Source of the DNA: Pseudomonadota bacterium | Lineage (GTDB): Bacteria; Pseudomonadota; Gammaproteobacteria; Pseudomonadales; Halieaceae | Length of the DNA: 33,117 nt | Reading direction: 5' to 3' | Assembly (NCBI GenBank): GCA_002862405.1 | Contig: PKCZ01000030.1 | Span: forward strand, 1 to 33,117 | The notes under the pieces: generated by a model | Seen by the model: the letters and a program-made list of their open reading frames with translations, nothing else | What the model was told of the DNA's origin: nothing | Databases searched by the model: none | Shown: positions 17,974 to 26,851 of the stretch, piece after piece | Numbering within the stretch: position 1 is the first letter of the stretch | Layout: every line of letters begins with the position of its first letter | Position numbers and translations under genes: made by a program

Positions 17974-18795
17974 ATGGGTGCGTCTACGGGAAAACTGGCG
18001 AGCGAGCGGTTCTTTCGGTCTTGGTCTTGTAAAGACATCGCAAAAGGCGTTGTTCTTATCAGCCACGGGCTGGGCGAGCACTCGGGACGTTACAACCACG
18101 TAGCGCAAGCGTTTACGGCAAACCACCTTCACGTTTATGCACTGGATCATATTGGGCATGGAGAGTCCCCTGGGAAGCGCGCGTTTGTTGAGTCATTCAA
18201 TGAACTTACCACTGGGGTGGCTGAGCTTAGGTCCTATATTGCGTCTGAGCACCCTGACCTCCCGGTGGTGTTGATTGGCCACAGTATGGGCGGGCTTATA
18301 GCCGCACGAACCGTACTCGATGCATCGACCGATTATCAGACCCTCATCCTTACAGGACCACTGCTCGGCGTGCCAACGCCACCACCGGCGTGGCAGACCT
18401 GGTTACTGAGGACGTTGAACGCCCTATTCCCTGCCGCCAAAGCTCTGGAGATTGATGCAAGCGCCGTCTCTCGTGATCAGACAGTGGTCGATGATTATGT
18501 CGCTGATCCACTGGTTCATCATAAAAACATCCCTGCCCGAACCGTGGTGTCTCTATTCGACGAGGCGAGTGCCGTTCTCGGACGAGCAAGCGAGATTTCT
18601 CTGCCAACGTTATTGTTGCACGGTGAGGAAGATGTACTGACATCCGTACCGGCGTCGCGCCAGTTTATGGCTGACTTGAGTGCGACTGATAAGCACATCT
18701 TGGTCTATCCAGGCATGTATCACGAGTTGTTCAACGAGCCCGAGAAAGAGGACATTATTCGCACCTGTCTGGATTGGATAGCCACCCGTTTGTAA
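17974..18795 (+). CDS. Alpha/beta hydrolase, monoacylglycerol lipase-like (ORF track starts at 17929; ATG 17974 with AAAGGTGG upstream preferred)
   Basis: VVLISHGLGEHSGRYNHVAQAF, LDHIGHGESPGKR, GHSMGGLIAART nucleophile elbow, YPGMYHELFNEPEKE. Confidence 0.88.
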   Translation: MGASTGKLASERFFRSWSCKDIAKGVVLISHGLGEHSGRYNHVAQAFTANHLHVYALDHIGHGESPGKRAFVESFNELTTGVAELRSYIASEHPDLPVVLIGHSMGGLIAARTVLDASTDYQTLILTGPLLGVPTPPPAWQTWLLRTLNALFPAAKALEIDASAVSRDQTVVDDYVADPLVHHKNIPARTVVSLFDEASAVLGRASEISLPTLLLHGEEDVLTSVPASRQFMADLSATDKHILVYPGMYHELFNEPEKEDIIRTCLDWIATRL

Positions 18796-18919
18796 GTGGG
18801 TTCGCTCACTCAATGGTTGTGCTGACGCCAATTCGTGGTTGTCCGCGTCACATCCTATTGGCATACTCCCTGCCAACTTCTGGGTGCCCACAGTGAATTC
18901 GCAAGCTTCCCCCACATTG

Positions 18920-20173
18920 ATGCCGCAGACGTCTGCGGCGCCTGACGCGCCGCTCAACATTGCACTTTTGGGCTATCGGTCTGCCCCACATTCGGGCGGA
19001 CAGGGCATCTACCTAAAATATCTCTCCCGCTCGTTGGCTCGAAGGGGTCACAAGGTGACCGTGATCTCGGGCCCACCCTACCCTCAGCTCGATCCGGAAG
19101 TCACACTGATTCGTTTACCCAGCCTCGATTTGTATGAGCACGGCTTGAGATCCATACGCCCGATACAACTACTATCTCGGCTAGAGCGCATTGAATGGTT
19201 TAGTAAGTTGACCGGCGGTTTCGCCGAGCCTTACACCTTTGGTGAGCGTGTGAAGCGCTGGTTCGTAGGACGGGAATCTGAGTTCGATATCATTCACGAC
19301 AACCAGACGATTGCTGACGGAATTCTTAGCTTGCAGCATCGTGGGGTGCCCCTGGTGACAACGATTCACCATCCCATCACTAAAGATTATCGAGCAGCCC
19401 TTGCCGCTGAGCCACGTTGGTATATGCGGCTTTTGATTCATCGCTGGCACAGTTTTTTGCGCATGCAAAAACGTGTGGCACCTCAGTTGCAATCGGTCGT
19501 TACGGTTTCCGGCGCCTCGGCTACAGATATCAGCGACGACTTTAATGTTGATCGGTCGGCGATTTCAGTGATGCATCTTGGCGTCGATACTGAACTATTT
19601 AGGCCGCTCCCTGAAACGGAACGTGAGCCGCATCGTTTGATGACCACAGCGTCTGCCGACGCGCCACTTAAAGGCTTAGCGGTATTACTGCGTGCCATCG
19701 CATCCTTGCGATTGAGTTATCCTGATATTCGTCTAACGCTGGTGGGTCGTCCTAAGCCGGGGGGCGATACGGAAAAGCTAATCGCATCACTGGGGCTCGG
19801 GAATGTTGTGGAGAGTTTCAAAGGCATCAGTCACGAGGAAATGGTCCAAAAATACGCGATTGCCTCGGTTGCCGTGGTGCCCTCTATTTACGAGGGATTT
19901 GGTTTGCCAGCCGTTGAGGCAATGGCATGCGGAGTGCCGCTAGTATCCACGGATGGAGGTGCTCTCGCTGAAGTGGTTGAGGATGCCGGTCTGGTCGTTC
20001 CCGCGGGGGACAGCCAAGCGCTCGCGGCGGCCATTCGCCAACTGTTTGAGGATGATCAGCTTCGAGACGACTATGCCTCGCGCGGCTTATCGCGAGCGGA
20101 GCAACACTTTTGTTGGAATCGCTGTGCTGAGCGAATGGAAGCCTACTATCGGGAGTGTATTGCCGCATGCTGA
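18920..20173 (+). CDS. GT4 family glycosyltransferase (ORF track starts at 18839; ATG 18920 preferred)
   Basis: GT-B fold: N-terminal SGGQGIYLKYLSRSLARRGHKVTVIS; C-terminal PSIYEGFGLPAVEAMACGVPLVSTDGGALAEVV (EX7E motif). Confidence 0.9.
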   Translation: MPQTSAAPDAPLNIALLGYRSAPHSGGQGIYLKYLSRSLARRGHKVTVISGPPYPQLDPEVTLIRLPSLDLYEHGLRSIRPIQLLSRLERIEWFSKLTGGFAEPYTFGERVKRWFVGRESEFDIIHDNQTIADGILSLQHRGVPLVTTIHHPITKDYRAALAAEPRWYMRLLIHRWHSFLRMQKRVAPQLQSVVTVSGASATDISDDFNVDRSAISVMHLGVDTELFRPLPETEREPHRLMTTASADAPLKGLAVLLRAIASLRLSYPDIRLTLVGRPKPGGDTEKLIASLGLGNVVESFKGISHEEMVQKYAIASVAVVPSIYEGFGLPAVEAMACGVPLVSTDGGALAEVVEDAGLVVPAGDSQALAAAIRQLFEDDQLRDDYASRGLSRAEQHFCWNRCAERMEAYYRECIAAC

Positions 20174-20880
20174 CGGTAGACTTCGAATACTTCGACCTGC
20201 GGCCGGGCGATGTCTGCGTCGATTTGGGATGTGGTGAGGGACGTCATTCATTGACTGCCTATCTTCAGGAAGATGTTACGCTGATTGGCCTCGACCTATC
20301 GCATCAGGACTTAAAGACAGCGCAGTCACGCATTGCTGATATGGCGAGTTATAACCCAAAGGGCTCGGTTTATTTTGCTCAGGCGAATGGCTTGTCGCTT
20401 CCGCTTGCTGATCACTCGGTCGATCGGCTCATTTGCTCAGAGGTGCTCGAGCACATCCCCAACTACATTGGTTTTCTGGAAGAGATTGATCGTGTGTTAA
20501 AGCCGGACGGACGACTGTGTATCAGTGTGCCGCGAAGCTGGCCGGAGCGGGTGTGTTGGTCGCTTTGTGACGCCTATCGTCGAACGCCAGGTGGCCATAT
20601 TCGAATTTTCAATGCATCGCACCTCAGTCGTGAGGTCGAGCGGTACACACTAGCTGAGACGCGTCGCCATGGCGCACACGCGCTTCATGTCCCCTATTGG
20701 TGGCTGAAATGTCTCTTTTGGCATGCGAAAACCGAGCCCTTTATTCTTGAGTGGTATCACCGGCTCCTAGTCTGGGATCTTATAAAGCGACCATGGCTCA
20801 CCCGCGCGATTGAGGCGGCGACCAATCCCTGGATGGGTAAAAGCGTCGTGCTGTATTTTGATCGGTCAGAAAAGCATTAG
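20167..20880 (+). CDS. Class I SAM-dependent methyltransferase (ORF track starts at 20155)
   Basis: VCVDLGCGEGRHSLTAYL (motif I), LICSEVLEHIPNYIGFLEEIDRVLKPDGRLCISVPR. Overlaps the 3' end of the GT4 gene. Confidence 0.88.
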   Translation: MLTVDFEYFDLRPGDVCVDLGCGEGRHSLTAYLQEDVTLIGLDLSHQDLKTAQSRIADMASYNPKGSVYFAQANGLSLPLADHSVDRLICSEVLEHIPNYIGFLEEIDRVLKPDGRLCISVPRSWPERVCWSLCDAYRRTPGGHIRIFNASHLSREVERYTLAETRRHGAHALHVPYWWLKCLFWHAKTEPFILEWYHRLLVWDLIKRPWLTRAIEAATNPWMGKSVVLYFDRSEKH

Positions 20881-20889
20881 GATTAAGAC

Positions 20890-21960
20890 ATGAGCCACAG
20901 TAACTCTGCCCCTTTTTCTTACCCTGCTGAAGCGCTGCGTCCGACGGTGGATTACCTACTGGCATCACAGCGAGAGAGCGGCGAGATCCCCTGGTTTGAC
21001 GGTGGACACACCGACCCCTGGAATCACACAGAGGCCGCAATGGGTCTCAGTATTGCCGGAGAGTTCATGGCCGCCGAGCGTGCCTATGACTGGCTTGCCA
21101 GAGAGCAGTTAGACGATGGCAGTTGGTGGGCCTCTTACGTTAATGGCACGCCAGCCAATGTCACCCGGCGCGAGACCAATTATGTCGCCTACATTGCTAC
21201 CGGTGTATGGCATCACTTTTTGATCAGCGAGGATCGAGCATTTCTTGAGCGACTGTTTCCAACCGTTGAGCGCGCGATCGATTTTGTCGTGTCGATGCAG
21301 TCGGAGCACGGTGAAGTAGCATGGGCTTGCGATACCTGGGGTGAAGCGATGGACGATGCGCTCGTGACCGGAAGTAGCTCGGTCTATAAGTCGCTAGAGT
21401 GTGCACTGCATATCGCAAGAATAGTCGGTGTCTTAAAGCCCCAGTGGCGTGAAGCAAGACGCAGGCTCGGCACGGCGCTACGACACCGGCCCGAGCGGTT
21501 TGACCGAAACTGGGAGAGTAAGGCGCGCTATGCGATGGACTGGTTTTATCCCGTCCTTGCGGGTGTTTTTCAGGGTGAGCAGGGGCTGGAACGCATCAAT
21601 GCGCGCTGGCATGAATTTGTGGAGCCCGGCTTGGGTTGTCGGTGTGAAAATCATCAACCCTGGGTCACGGTGGCCGAGTCCTGTGAATTAACTATGGCGC
21701 TTCTCAGCGTGGGCGATGTCGTCAGAGCTCAGACGCTCTTTGACGGCCTATGGCAATGGCGCGACGAGGCGGGTGTTTTCTGGACCGGCTACCAGTTTGA
21801 AGAAGACGTCTTATGGCCGTTAGAGAAGCCGACCTGGACCTCCGGGGCCGTATTATTGGCTGCGGATGCCTTGAGCCAGTACACGACAGCCAGCCGCCTA
21901 TTTATCGAGGTTGATAGCAGGGAGCAGCCCAAGCTCGAACGACGTCACCGCCAGGCTTAG
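20890..21960 (+). CDS. Alpha/alpha-toroid protein, prenyltransferase/squalene-cyclase-repeat-like, function unknown
   Basis: 356 aa with three QW-like repeats: VDYLLASQRESGEIPWF, YDWLAREQLDDGSWWAS, IDFVVSMQSEHGEVAWA. No canonical DXDD cyclase motif seen. Confidence 0.7.
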   Translation: MSHSNSAPFSYPAEALRPTVDYLLASQRESGEIPWFDGGHTDPWNHTEAAMGLSIAGEFMAAERAYDWLAREQLDDGSWWASYVNGTPANVTRRETNYVAYIATGVWHHFLISEDRAFLERLFPTVERAIDFVVSMQSEHGEVAWACDTWGEAMDDALVTGSSSVYKSLECALHIARIVGVLKPQWREARRRLGTALRHRPERFDRNWESKARYAMDWFYPVLAGVFQGEQGLERINARWHEFVEPGLGCRCENHQPWVTVAESCELTMALLSVGDVVRAQTLFDGLWQWRDEAGVFWTGYQFEEDVLWPLEKPTWTSGAVLLAADALSQYTTASRLFIEVDSREQPKLERRHRQA

Positions 21961-21977
21961 TGCCGATCAAATAGCAG

Positions 21978-22595
21978 TTACACTCGTTTTAAAGCGCGTA
22001 GACTCTGAAAGGAGCCCACTTCTTCAAACAGCCCTGATTGTTTTGCGAGTTGCCAGACGGCATGCGGCGCCTGACCTCCCTCTGCCACATTGCCGAAGAC
22101 ATCATGGATGACTAGCAGCCCATCGCGCAGCAGATGCGATGACCAGCCCCGGTAGTCGGCAAGCGCCGCATCTAAACTGTGCCCCCCGTCGATAAACAAA
22201 AAGCCTAGTGGTGTTGTCCAGTGGCGAGCGACCATTGTCGATGGTGCAACGAGCGGAATGACGACATCCTCGGACTGGTAGCGGTTGAGGTTGCGTCTGA
22301 ATTCGGGGAGTGAATCAAAATTTCCCTCATTATCCGTCAGGGTGTCATCGTGAAAAAACTCCCCTACTTGATGCTCCTCACTCCCCCGATGATGGTCTAT
22401 AGCAAAAACAACCGTGTTGGCTTTCCGCGCGACGTCGGCCAGGTGCAGCGTAGACAGACCACAATAACTACCGATTTCCAAGAGCGGGCCCACTCGAGCA
22501 CCGAGTATCGCCCATTGGCGCAGTTTTTCGGCTTCCTCCATTGGAAGGAAGCCCTTCACATCCTTAAACTCGGTCGCTGCCATGGTAGGCTCCAC
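21978..22595 (-). CDS. Class I SAM-dependent methyltransferase (Methyltransf_24-like)
   Basis: LLEIGSYCGLSTLHLADVAR (motif I), FLFIDGGHSLDAALADYRGWSSHLLRDGLLVIHDVF. Internal ATG alternative at 22583. Confidence 0.82.
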   Translation of the reverse strand: MEPTMAATEFKDVKGFLPMEEAEKLRQWAILGARVGPLLEIGSYCGLSTLHLADVARKANTVVFAIDHHRGSEEHQVGEFFHDDTLTDNEGNFDSLPEFRRNLNRYQSEDVVIPLVAPSTMVARHWTTPLGFLFIDGGHSLDAALADYRGWSSHLLRDGLLVIHDVFGNVAEGGQAPHAVWQLAKQSGLFEEVGSFQSLRALKRV

Positions 22596-22647
22596 CCAAA
22601 AGCGTCAGTATATGATGTATCACACTAATCCTCGTAGCATCGACCCT

Positions 22648-23925
22648 ATGGCGCGCCCACTCTACAACTTGCTTATCACGGTTTTGACGCCGTTATTCGT
22701 GCTGCGCCTATTTTATAAAAGCCTGCGTGAGCCGCAGTACCGACGACAGTGGTGGCGACGTTTTGCCCTAGGTCTGCCAGCGCGAACACATCCGGGCGAT
22801 GGGCTCATCTGGGTGCATGCGGTTTCAGTGGGTGAACTGCTCGCCGTCGCACCGCTTATAGAACGTCTGTTAAGCGAGTGGCCCGATAAGGCTGTTTTGG
22901 TGACTAATACAACGCCCACCGGTTCGGCGCAGACGCAAAAGTTGTTTGGGGGCCGAGTTGAACACACATGGTTTCCCTTTGATGCACCACTGGTCACCGG
23001 TGCGTTCATACGCCACTGGGATCCACAACTCATCGTCATGGTGGAGACCGAGATTTGGCCGAATCTTCTGACGTCCGCAAAGGACCAATCGGTGCCCGTC
23101 GCACTGGTCAATGCTCGGCTTTCAGCGCGCTCTGCAAGGGGCTATGCCCGCCTTGGCAGCCTCACCACTCGTGCACTCAATGAATTTGATTTGATTGCTT
23201 GTCAATCAAAGTCAGATTTCAGGCGATTTCGGAAGATTGGCGCCGACCCCGCAAAGATGCAGGTGGTGGGGAGCATCAAATTTGATATTGACCTCGCTGC
23301 GCGCCGTGTTCAGCTAGAGGAAATTCGCGACCAGCTGGGTGAGGTCATACGCTCTCGTCCACTGTGGGCGGCGGCGAGCACGCACCCGGGCGAGGAGCAG
23401 TTGGTGATCAAGGCCTACCTCGCACTGCGCGAGCTAGGCCTGAGCACGCGATTGATGCTAGCCCCGCGACATCCCAACCGCACTCCTGAGATAACCAAGT
23501 TGCTTGAGAATTATGGTTTGCAGTATCAGAAGCGCAGCGAGCATCGTCCGCTGACTGACAGCACGGATGTCCTGCTCATTGATACGCTGGGGGAGCTTAG
23601 TGCGTTCTTAGGCCTGGCCGATGCAGCATTTATTGGTGGTAGTTTGGTGCCGCGTGGTGGGCATAACCCCATTGAGGCGGCGGCCTGGGGGTGCGCTGTC
23701 ATTACCGGTCCTCATGTCATCAACTTTGCCACTATTGTTCGGGACATGGAGCGCGGTGGCGCTATCCGTGTGGTTAAGGATGAAGGTGAGCTCGCGAGCA
23801 GACTGGCGAGTGTATGGACCGAGTCAGTGGATGGCGATGACGCGCAGGTGGCGCGACGCTTTATCGAGACGCGGCGGGGAGCGACCCGCCGTCAGCTCGA
23901 GCTACTAACGGGCTTGGTGGCTTAG
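22648..23925 (+). CDS. waaA: 3-deoxy-D-manno-octulosonic acid (Kdo) transferase (ORF track starts at 22582; ATG 22648 preferred)
   Basis: IWVHAVSVGELLAVAPLIERLL, TTPTGSAQ, VMVETEIWPNLL, NARLSARSARGY, FIGGSLVPRGGHNPIEAAAWG. Confidence 0.95.
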   Translation: MARPLYNLLITVLTPLFVLRLFYKSLREPQYRRQWWRRFALGLPARTHPGDGLIWVHAVSVGELLAVAPLIERLLSEWPDKAVLVTNTTPTGSAQTQKLFGGRVEHTWFPFDAPLVTGAFIRHWDPQLIVMVETEIWPNLLTSAKDQSVPVALVNARLSARSARGYARLGSLTTRALNEFDLIACQSKSDFRRFRKIGADPAKMQVVGSIKFDIDLAARRVQLEEIRDQLGEVIRSRPLWAAASTHPGEEQLVIKAYLALRELGLSTRLMLAPRHPNRTPEITKLLENYGLQYQKRSEHRPLTDSTDVLLIDTLGELSAFLGLADAAFIGGSLVPRGGHNPIEAAAWGCAVITGPHVINFATIVRDMERGGAIRVVKDEGELASRLASVWTESVDGDDAQVARRFIETRRGATRRQLELLTGLVA

Positions 23926-25346
23926 TTTTCCTCAGAGGCCGTTGGTGCCGCGGGCTCAATCAGGAACGATTCAAGCGCAGCGATGTCTTCGGGTGATAAG
24001 GTACCTGCATTCTCTTTGAGTCGCATGCTGTTGAGGACGTAGTCGTAGCGACTATTGGCATAGTCACGTTGCGCTGCAAACACAGCGTTCTGAGCATTCA
24101 GCACGTCGACAATGTTACGCGTGCCCACTTCGTAGCCTGCAACGGTCGCGTCGAGCGCGCTCTGTGTCGACTTGATGGCTTGCTTGCGTGCCTTAACGCG
24201 CGCCACGTCCGAGGTTACCGTCATGTGAAGTGAGCGTGATGCAGTCACCGTGTTACGCGTCAAGTTGATTCGATTTTCTCGCGCGGCATTAAATTGCTCT
24301 GCCGCCCGTCGGCGATTCGCACTGACTGCGCCACCGGCGTACAAGGGCATATCGAGACGAATTTGGAATGACTCGTTATCACCCTCAGATCGCGGCGGTA
24401 GGTTGAACGCATTAGGTGGTGTGACACGGCCGGTTGTTTCGCTTTCGGAATAACCGATTTGCGCACTGACAGTTGGCGCATGACCCATTTGGCGAGATTT
24501 TGCAGTTTGACGGGCGGCCTCTTCCGAATAACGAACAGCCGCGAGCTCAAAATTGTTGGCAAGCGCGAAGTCGACCCAAGCTGCTCGGTCTGATGGTGTT
24601 GGTGCCTCAGGTGTGAACTCATCGCTCAAGAGCAGCAGCTGTCCGTGGTTTTGACCCGTGAGTACTGACAGACGCTCACGGGCTACGGCCACGTTGTTTT
24701 CTTCGATAATACGTGTGACGCCGGCGAGGTCGTAGCGGGCTTCAGCTTCATAGACGTCGGTGATGGCGATCAGACCGACATTAAAACGTTGACGAGTCTG
24801 CTCAAGTTGGCGCGCGAGCGCGCGTTCCTGAGCCTTTGCCGCGAGGAGGTTATCTTGCGCGCGCAGCACCCCAAAATAGGCTTCGGACACGCGCACGATC
24901 AGATTTTGCTGTGCAGCAGCTAATGTTGCTTCAGCCTGCTTGCTTCGCTCGCTCCCGGCTTTCCAATCGAACCAAGCCGACAGGTCAAATAATGTCTGCG
25001 ACAGATTGATGTCATAGCTGGTGGTTTCCGTTCGGGAGCCACTGGTTTGATCCTGGATGACCACTTGACCGTTCTCGAAGTCGGTAATGCTCAGGCGCTT
25101 ATTTTCCGAATCACGAATTGACCGCGAGACACCAGTACGCACTTGGGGCAGCAAGGGCGCGAGAGCGAGAGTCTTTAATTCGAGATCGGCTCTGTATTGA
25201 GCGGTTTCAGCTTTCAACTGCGCATCGTTATCGAGCGCAATCTCATAAATATCTAAAAGGCTTTCGCTTGAGGCGAAGGGCGCTGCCATCAGCAACGTGC
25301 CGGCGATGACGGCCGAAACGGCGCGTCGAGTGACATGAGAAATCAT
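23922..25346 (-). CDS. tolC: TolC family outer membrane channel protein
   Basis: 474 aa; signal peptide, LLDIYEIALDNDAQLKAETAQYRADLE, VSEAYFGVLRAQDNL, QTRQRFNVGLIAITDVYEAEARYDLA, DVLNAQNAVFAAQRDYANSRYDYVLNSMRLKENAGTLSPED. Confidence 0.95.
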   Translation of the reverse strand: MISHVTRRAVSAVIAGTLLMAAPFASSESLLDIYEIALDNDAQLKAETAQYRADLELKTLALAPLLPQVRTGVSRSIRDSENKRLSITDFENGQVVIQDQTSGSRTETTSYDINLSQTLFDLSAWFDWKAGSERSKQAEATLAAAQQNLIVRVSEAYFGVLRAQDNLLAAKAQERALARQLEQTRQRFNVGLIAITDVYEAEARYDLAGVTRIIEENNVAVARERLSVLTGQNHGQLLLLSDEFTPEAPTPSDRAAWVDFALANNFELAAVRYSEEAARQTAKSRQMGHAPTVSAQIGYSESETTGRVTPPNAFNLPPRSEGDNESFQIRLDMPLYAGGAVSANRRRAAEQFNAARENRINLTRNTVTASRSLHMTVTSDVARVKARKQAIKSTQSALDATVAGYEVGTRNIVDVLNAQNAVFAAQRDYANSRYDYVLNSMRLKENAGTLSPEDIAALESFLIEPAAPTASEEN

Positions 25347-25517
25347 GCAATATTCCTTGCTAGTGTCCTTAGACCTACGGTGCGGCGGAGTTTAACATCG
25401 TATACGGGTGGGCGGATAAAATACGTTCATCTTCTGTATTGGCACAATCTTGATCATTGATTGCTACACTTTGGTGGAAGGTTGCGCTGATGGCTACCGG
25501 TGTTTCGAGGAAGTTGA

Positions 25518-25973
25518 GTGCAGAAAAGCAGAAACAAAAAGCGTTTTCAGATGGATCTTGCGGAGCTGCACGCGCTCTGCGAGGCCAACTATGCGCGCCT
25601 GTTGCAGCTCTTCCCAGACTACCAACAGGCAAATGAACGACGCTTCCGATTAGGTCAGCGCTTGGTGGTGCTTACTGTTATCGATCGTGACCGGCACACA
25701 ACCTCGCTTAACGTGCAGTATCACGCGCCCCAACTACCAAAGTTGATGGACTCCAATTTGTATTTACGCATGTATCACGACGTCGCTATGGCCGAGGTGG
25801 TGAAGCATCGATCAAGCCGACGCTTGGAGTCGCGCTATGATTATCCCAATTCCGAGATGCATCAGCCCGACGAGAAGCAACAGCAAAACCAGTTTGTTTC
25901 GGAGCTGTTGAGCCTCTGTTTGTCCGAGGCCCATGCCGATGGTGTCATTTTTGAGGTGGGCAATGTCGACTGA
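25518..25973 (+). CDS. DUF1249 family protein (YqiB-like)
   Basis: LAELHALCEANYARLLQLFP, YHAPQLPKLMDSNLYLRMYHDVAMAEVV, SRYDYPNSEMHQPDEKQQQNQFVSELL; precedes cpdA and parE. Confidence 0.88.
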   Translation: MQKSRNKKRFQMDLAELHALCEANYARLLQLFPDYQQANERRFRLGQRLVVLTVIDRDRHTTSLNVQYHAPQLPKLMDSNLYLRMYHDVAMAEVVKHRSSRRLESRYDYPNSEMHQPDEKQQQNQFVSELLSLCLSEAHADGVIFEVGNVD

Positions 25974-26796
25974 GTCGCTGCTAAGTGGTGATTTGGTCGT
26001 CGCTGACGTAGTAGACACACTGTCGTTGGTGCAGGTCACCGATACCCACTTAACAGGCACCGAAGCAGGATGCCTCCTAGGCATGAATACCGCGCGTTCT
26101 GCTAGGGGTGTCATCCATGCAGCACTCACTGCTGAGAGCGCTGATTGTATTTTAGTGACGGGTGACATTGCCGCCGATGGTCAGCCCGAAGCTTACGGAC
26201 AGCTTGAAGTCTTGCTCGGCACTTCGTTACCCAGCCTTTGGTTGCCGGGCAACCATGACGATGTGTCTTGCCATAAAGATCGCTTCGCGCCGAATATGAA
26301 GCGTCGCTTGCGCGCAAAGCACTGGGATGTGGTGATGCTCGAGACGCAAGTCGAGGGTGAGGTGGGTGGCGTCCTCTCAACCACTGAGCTTGCGGCATTG
26401 AGGTCTGCTGTCGATGATGCGCGGCTGGCAAATAAGGCCCTGCTGGTTGCAACCCACCATCCGCTTCGCCGTCTTGAATCTGCGTGGCTAGACGAGCAAT
26501 CGGTAAAGAACGCATCGGAGGCGCTCGATATTCTCAAGCCCATTGCCGATCAAACAGCGGTGATCAGTGGGCACGTACATCAAGAAAGTGACGAGCTCAT
26601 TAACGGGGTTCGCATGATGACGACACCATCGACCTGCGTGCAATTTGCACCGGGCTCTCAAGACTTTGCGCTCGACAGCAAAGATCCGGGCTATCGACGT
26701 CTTGTGCTACACCCAAATGCTCGTATTGAGACACAGGTTGTTCGCATTTCTGATGAAGAGAACCGACCTCTACTGACTTCCTCGGGTTATCATTAG
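25963..26796 (+). CDS. cpdA: 3',5'-cyclic-AMP phosphodiesterase CpdA-like metallophosphoesterase (ORF track starts at 25933; ATG 25963 preferred)
   Basis: LVQVTDTHL, VTGDIAADG, LPGNHDD, ATHHPLRRLES, ISGHVHQE: class III PDE metal-binding motifs; between DUF1249 and parE. Confidence 0.9.
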   Translation: MSTESLLSGDLVVADVVDTLSLVQVTDTHLTGTEAGCLLGMNTARSARGVIHAALTAESADCILVTGDIAADGQPEAYGQLEVLLGTSLPSLWLPGNHDDVSCHKDRFAPNMKRRLRAKHWDVVMLETQVEGEVGGVLSTTELAALRSAVDDARLANKALLVATHHPLRRLESAWLDEQSVKNASEALDILKPIADQTAVISGHVHQESDELINGVRMMTTPSTCVQFAPGSQDFALDSKDPGYRRLVLHPNARIETQVVRISDEENRPLLTSSGYH

Positions 26797-26851
26797 GCGG
26801 CACGGCGACACGCACGTCGTAAGACGCATTTAACTAAGGCAAACCCACGTA

